Part shown: piece by piece, positions 13,121-15,157 of the stretch
How positions within the stretch are numbered: position 1 is the first letter of the stretch
How the letters are laid out: the number at the start of each line of letters is the position of its first letter
Origin: Candidatus Jacksonbacteria bacterium
Lineage (GTDB): Bacteria; Patescibacteriota; Patescibacteriia; UBA9629; GWA2-43-13
Length of the DNA stretch: 15,157 nucleotides
Assembly (NCBI GenBank): GCA_018698735.1
Contig: JABIPD010000113.1
Coordinates: 1-15,157, forward strand
Direction of reading: 5' to 3'
Notes under the pieces: generated by a model
What the model saw: only the letters and a program-made list of their open reading frames with translations
Told to the model about the DNA's origin: nothing
Databases searched by the model: none
Position numbers and translations under genes: made by a program

Positions 13121-13231
13121 CGGCTGAAAAACCTTTTGATTTTGTTTTTCATATCGTCGTACTAGAACATTAATCTCCCTTCACTATAGTAATACGATAA
13201 AGTATAGAAAATGTAACAGTGTAACAAAAAA

Positions 13232-13256
13232 GGGGCTTCGACGTCATCGATGCCCC
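13232..13256 (-). terminator. Strong terminator of the 13317-13771 gene
   Basis: On the minus strand GGGGC-A-TCGA pairs with TCGA-A-GCCCC around TGACG, followed by TTTTTTG. It shows that a minus-strand transcription unit lies upstream. Confidence 0.9.
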
Positions 13257-13316
13257 ACCACGCACGTATGCCATGGATTTGGTTGATTGTGAAGAGCTCT
13301 CGGCTGTTGATGCCGG

Positions 13317-13771
13317 TTACTCGTCTGGATCGCATCCTTCGTAATCGGGAATCAGAGGAGGAGTCACTATCCCCGTAGTGGCAAGGTGCGATGCTTCCAC
13401 ATGTTCGAAATCCGCTGCTTCGTCATCTTGCCGGAAAGCCTTATCAAGAGGATTTCCGAAAACGCGAAAGCGGAATGTTCCAGAACTCACGATCAGCCTC
13501 CGAGAGGTTAAGCCTCGTCTGACGTCGAGCTCAACCCACCAAGGCGGAGCCTGGTCGCTTCAGATGGAGCGAGCGATCCCCATGTGTTGTCGAGACGCTC
13601 CCATGGGTGATCACCCACCTCTTCGTCGTCAGGTTCGAAGAGAGGCACGTCGGCTTCATCCTCCGCACTCATGCTCGTTCGAACCTCCAGGCGACGCCGT
13701 TCTTTCACTTCTGCTGGACGACTATATGCCAGCAGCCTACCAGTCCGAGGCATTCTATGTGACCTTTCCAT
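13317..13771 (-). pseudogene. Frameshifted acidic orphan gene
   Basis: Two adjoining minus-strand frames read as one protein of about 150 residues. The first part, from ATG 13771 (or 13673, MSAEDEADVPLF), continues through FEPDDEEVGDHPWERLDN and then drifts into a low-quality tail ending at 13508. The second part is in another frame, open from 13559 to a TAA at 13317-13319. It begins SDQAPPWWVELDVRRGL, continues with RLIVSSGTFRFRVFGN and ends IPDYEGCDPDE. One missing base in about 13508-13559 would join them. No start codon with a Shine-Dalgarno sequence precedes the second part alone. A promoter (13811-13839), candidate SDs and the strong terminator at 13232-13256 complete the unit. The protein is acidic and unrecognised. 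It could be a decaying gene, an assembly error or a recoding site. Confidence 0.55.
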
Positions 13772-13810
13772 TGTTCGCGAGGCCTCCCTGACCTCGTTCA
13801 GACAATTTGC

Positions 13811-13839
13811 ATACTCTCACATTACGAACCTTACGTCAA
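13811..13839 (-). promoter_or_regulatory. Possible promoter for 13317-13771
   Basis: On the minus strand TTGACG (13834-13839), a 17-base spacer and GAGTAT (13811-13816). The -10 box is poor. Confidence 0.35.
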
Positions 13840-13861
13840 CACCTTCTAAATCACCCCACTC

Positions 13862-14539
13862 TCATTTCTCTGTTGTAGAAATACTGGAATGTTTACGTAC
13901 AAAATAAGCGGAAATGCCGCCAAATATCAGGGCGGCTAAGGCCACCGATCCTATCCATATCATTACTCCGTTTGTACTGGTAACATCCAAATTTTTAAAG
14001 ATAAAAATCCATATTACTGCTGCTATAGCAGAACAACTAACAGTAATAGTGTAATATTTTTTAAAAGACATTTTTGTAAGCCCAAAAGCATAGGAAACAA
14101 CATCAAACAACGAAAACCCTAATAACCTACTTGCAACTAATAACGGAACACCGGCCACCACAACAAATTTATCTATTTTTTTCATGGTTTTTTCGCCTGC
14201 TAGTTTTACTACCCATTGTCTACCCAATTTTCTACTAATATAAAAATTAATAACCGAACTTATCATCCCTCCAGTAAATATATATAAAACCGTCAACGGG
14301 ACTCCGTATATCGCTGCTCCTACAATTGCTGCTGGTGTGCCTGCTAGCGGCGCAACTACATGAGCAGCAATAACATACCCAACCAAGGCAAACGGCCCCC
14401 ACATTCCTAAATCTGTTACAAATTTCTGAAATTCATCACCATTTACCATTGGCATAAGCCAACGGACAGCAAACCAAATAAGGATAATTATTATTATCGC
14501 CTTTACAACTGTTAGTTTTTTTGATGAGATAAGCTTCAT
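13862..14539 (-). CDS. DedA/VTT (SNARE-associated) family membrane protein
   Basis: A 225-residue integral membrane protein of the TVP38/TMEM64-DedA type. An N-terminal helix (about 10-30) precedes the VTT domain, with the re-entrant-type segment AAHVVAPLAGTPAAIVGAAIYG (about 58-79) and the conserved stretch VINFYISRKLGRQWV near residues 97-111. Two or three C-terminal helices follow (about 160-215). DedA-type proteins are linked to lipid scrambling or transport and to membrane homeostasis; the substrate here is unknown. It is divergent from the metallophosphoesterase gene, with only 35 bases between. No Shine-Dalgarno sequence. The stop is TGA. Confidence 0.88.
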   Translation of the reverse strand: MKLISSKKLTVVKAIIIIILIWFAVRWLMPMVNGDEFQKFVTDLGMWGPFALVGYVIAAHVVAPLAGTPAAIVGAAIYGVPLTVLYIFTGGMISSVINFYISRKLGRQWVVKLAGEKTMKKIDKFVVVAGVPLLVASRLLGFSLFDVVSYAFGLTKMSFKKYYTITVSCSAIAAVIWIFIFKNLDVTSTNGVMIWIGSVALAALIFGGISAYFVRKHSSISTTEK

Positions 14540-14574
14540 GTGTCTTTAGTGTACAACAGAATAGGAGAAAGGCC

Positions 14575-15157
14575 ATGCAAGCCCAATCGCCTCTATCTCC
14601 TCAACAAGAGGGGGTTGAACTGGCCGTAATTTCAGATTTACACCTAGGAGGTCCACTTACTCAAGTTATCCCGCTTTTGCGAATGCTAAAGAGTCTAAAG
14701 CTTCGAAAAGATGGAGTTCTTCTGATTAATGGAGACCTTCTCAATCTCCATGGCAAAAGACTCGCCGATGTCGCAGCTATAGCTCTTCTGCCAGGACATG
14801 TAGAGGTACTTGCAAGGATTGCTGAAATAGCAATAACTCACAAGGTTGTAGCCGTCGCTGGCAACCACGACCCAATAGTAGACCTTCGGGAAACACTACA
14901 ATTTCTAAGCTCGACAGAACTCTTCGGGCGAGACCTGTCAGGGCTTCGGATGATTGAATTCCGAAGAAAACCCTGGATATGGTATTCCAATGGCCACAAA
15001 CTAGTAGCAGTCCATGGCCATCAATTTGATAACCCCGTTGTGACACACAGCCGCTTTGCACCAATCGTAACCCGAGTGTTCGAATGGTTGGTTCGCAGAG
15101 ATATAGGCAAGAAGACCATTACAAAATGGCTTTCTCGAGTTGTCTCTCCGTGGTCTG
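14575..15157 (+). CDS. Calcineurin-like metallophosphoesterase, N-terminal part (cut by window end)
   Basis: The first 194 codons of a plus-strand gene. Metal-binding motifs are present in order: D21-L-H23 in VISDLHLGG, G53-D54 in LLINGDLLN, GNHD at 96-99, and H147-G-H149 in VAVHGHQFDN. The pattern is that of the calcineurin-like phosphoesterase superfamily, close in arrangement to LpxH-type UDP-diacylglucosamine hydrolases, but lipid A synthesis is not expected in Patescibacteria, so the substrate is open. The missing 3' end may hold the last histidine region. GGAG lies nine bases before the ATG. Balanced codon use and a Shine-Dalgarno sequence place it with the cassette-like genes, and it is the only one of these with a clear family. 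Confidence 0.9.
   Translation, partial: MQAQSPLSPQQEGVELAVISDLHLGGPLTQVIPLLRMLKSLKLRKDGVLLINGDLLNLHGKRLADVAAIALLPGHVEVLARIAEIAITHKVVAVAGNHDPIVDLRETLQFLSSTELFGRDLSGLRMIEFRRKPWIWYSNGHKLVAVHGHQFDNPVVTHSRFAPIVTRVFEWLVRRDIGKKTITKWLSRVVSPWS

Noticed and set aside
13012..13152. 46-codon ORF overlapping the sigma gene start (MKNKIKRFFSRFDQR...)
   Set aside because: No Shine-Dalgarno sequence at its ATG, and it covers the sigma gene's own promoter and first codons; likely chance, although a two-codon ATG-TTC-TAG with GGGAG upstream precedes it.
13378..13791. Plus-strand 137-codon ORF
   Set aside because: Opposite strand of the frameshifted unit; the terminator at 13232-13256 with its T-tract and the SDs support the minus strand, and the product is Arg/Ser/Pro-rich like a shadow.
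13508..13864. TGA read as a sense codon (as in Gracilibacteria/SR1)
   Set aside because: Reading TGA through would fuse the DedA gene with the next ORF in frame, but DedA ends at a normal length with TGA, the OLD-type gene also ends with TGA, and no conserved protein here needs TGA as sense.

Overview
The window looks like part of a small-genome candidate phyla radiation bacterium (Patescibacteria, Parcubacteria-like). This is inferred from family content and style, not from a marker gene. Pointers are an ECF sigma factor followed by a large single-pass membrane protein, small orphan membrane proteins (a DUF5654-type protein, a 'phage holin'-type protein), AT-rich genes without Shine-Dalgarno (SD) sequences, and dispersed GC-rich hairpin repeats. 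There are no rRNA or tRNA genes, insertion sequences or CRISPR arrays.

Layout, mostly on the minus strand. 1-158: start of an archease-like gene. 235-1571: operon of a PfpI/DJ-1 protein, a DUF5654-type protein and an unknown four-helix membrane protein, ended by a hairpin terminator. 1612-2185: a possible 62-residue ORF, two terminators and one DnaA-box-like site. 2186-3413: holin-like protein, DUF1653 protein, acylphosphatase and MazG-like pyrophosphohydrolase. 3478-4785: two unknown proteins, each with its own terminator. 4816-6138: OLD-type ATPase/TOPRIM nuclease. 6181-6608: a plus-strand promoter-to-terminator unit of uncertain coding content. 6617-8201: Glu/Leu-type amino-acid dehydrogenase and an ArsR-type repressor with a visible promoter and operator. 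8240-8513: two hairpin repeats. 8519-10159: Nudix hydrolase and a thioredoxin/DsbD-like fusion. 10231-10694: a stand-alone PD-(D/E)XK-like protein on the plus strand. 10711-13095: ECF sigma factor with its partner membrane protein. 13232-13839: a gene that appears frameshifted. 13862-15157: a DedA/VTT membrane protein and, divergent from it, the start of a metallophosphoesterase.

The most striking pattern is that two kinds of gene alternate. The recognisable, AT-rich housekeeping-like genes have no SD sequence, and some look almost leaderless. The others (3501-4370, 4477-4785, 6244-6552, 10288-10650, 13317-13771, 14575-end) have balanced base composition and SD sequences; all but the last, which is cut by the window, are also followed by a stable intrinsic terminator. 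Most have no recognisable family. They look like self-contained expression cassettes, and every plus-strand gene in the window belongs to this group. Two of them (6244-6552 and 13317-13771) show signs of frame disruption, while the AT-rich genes are intact.
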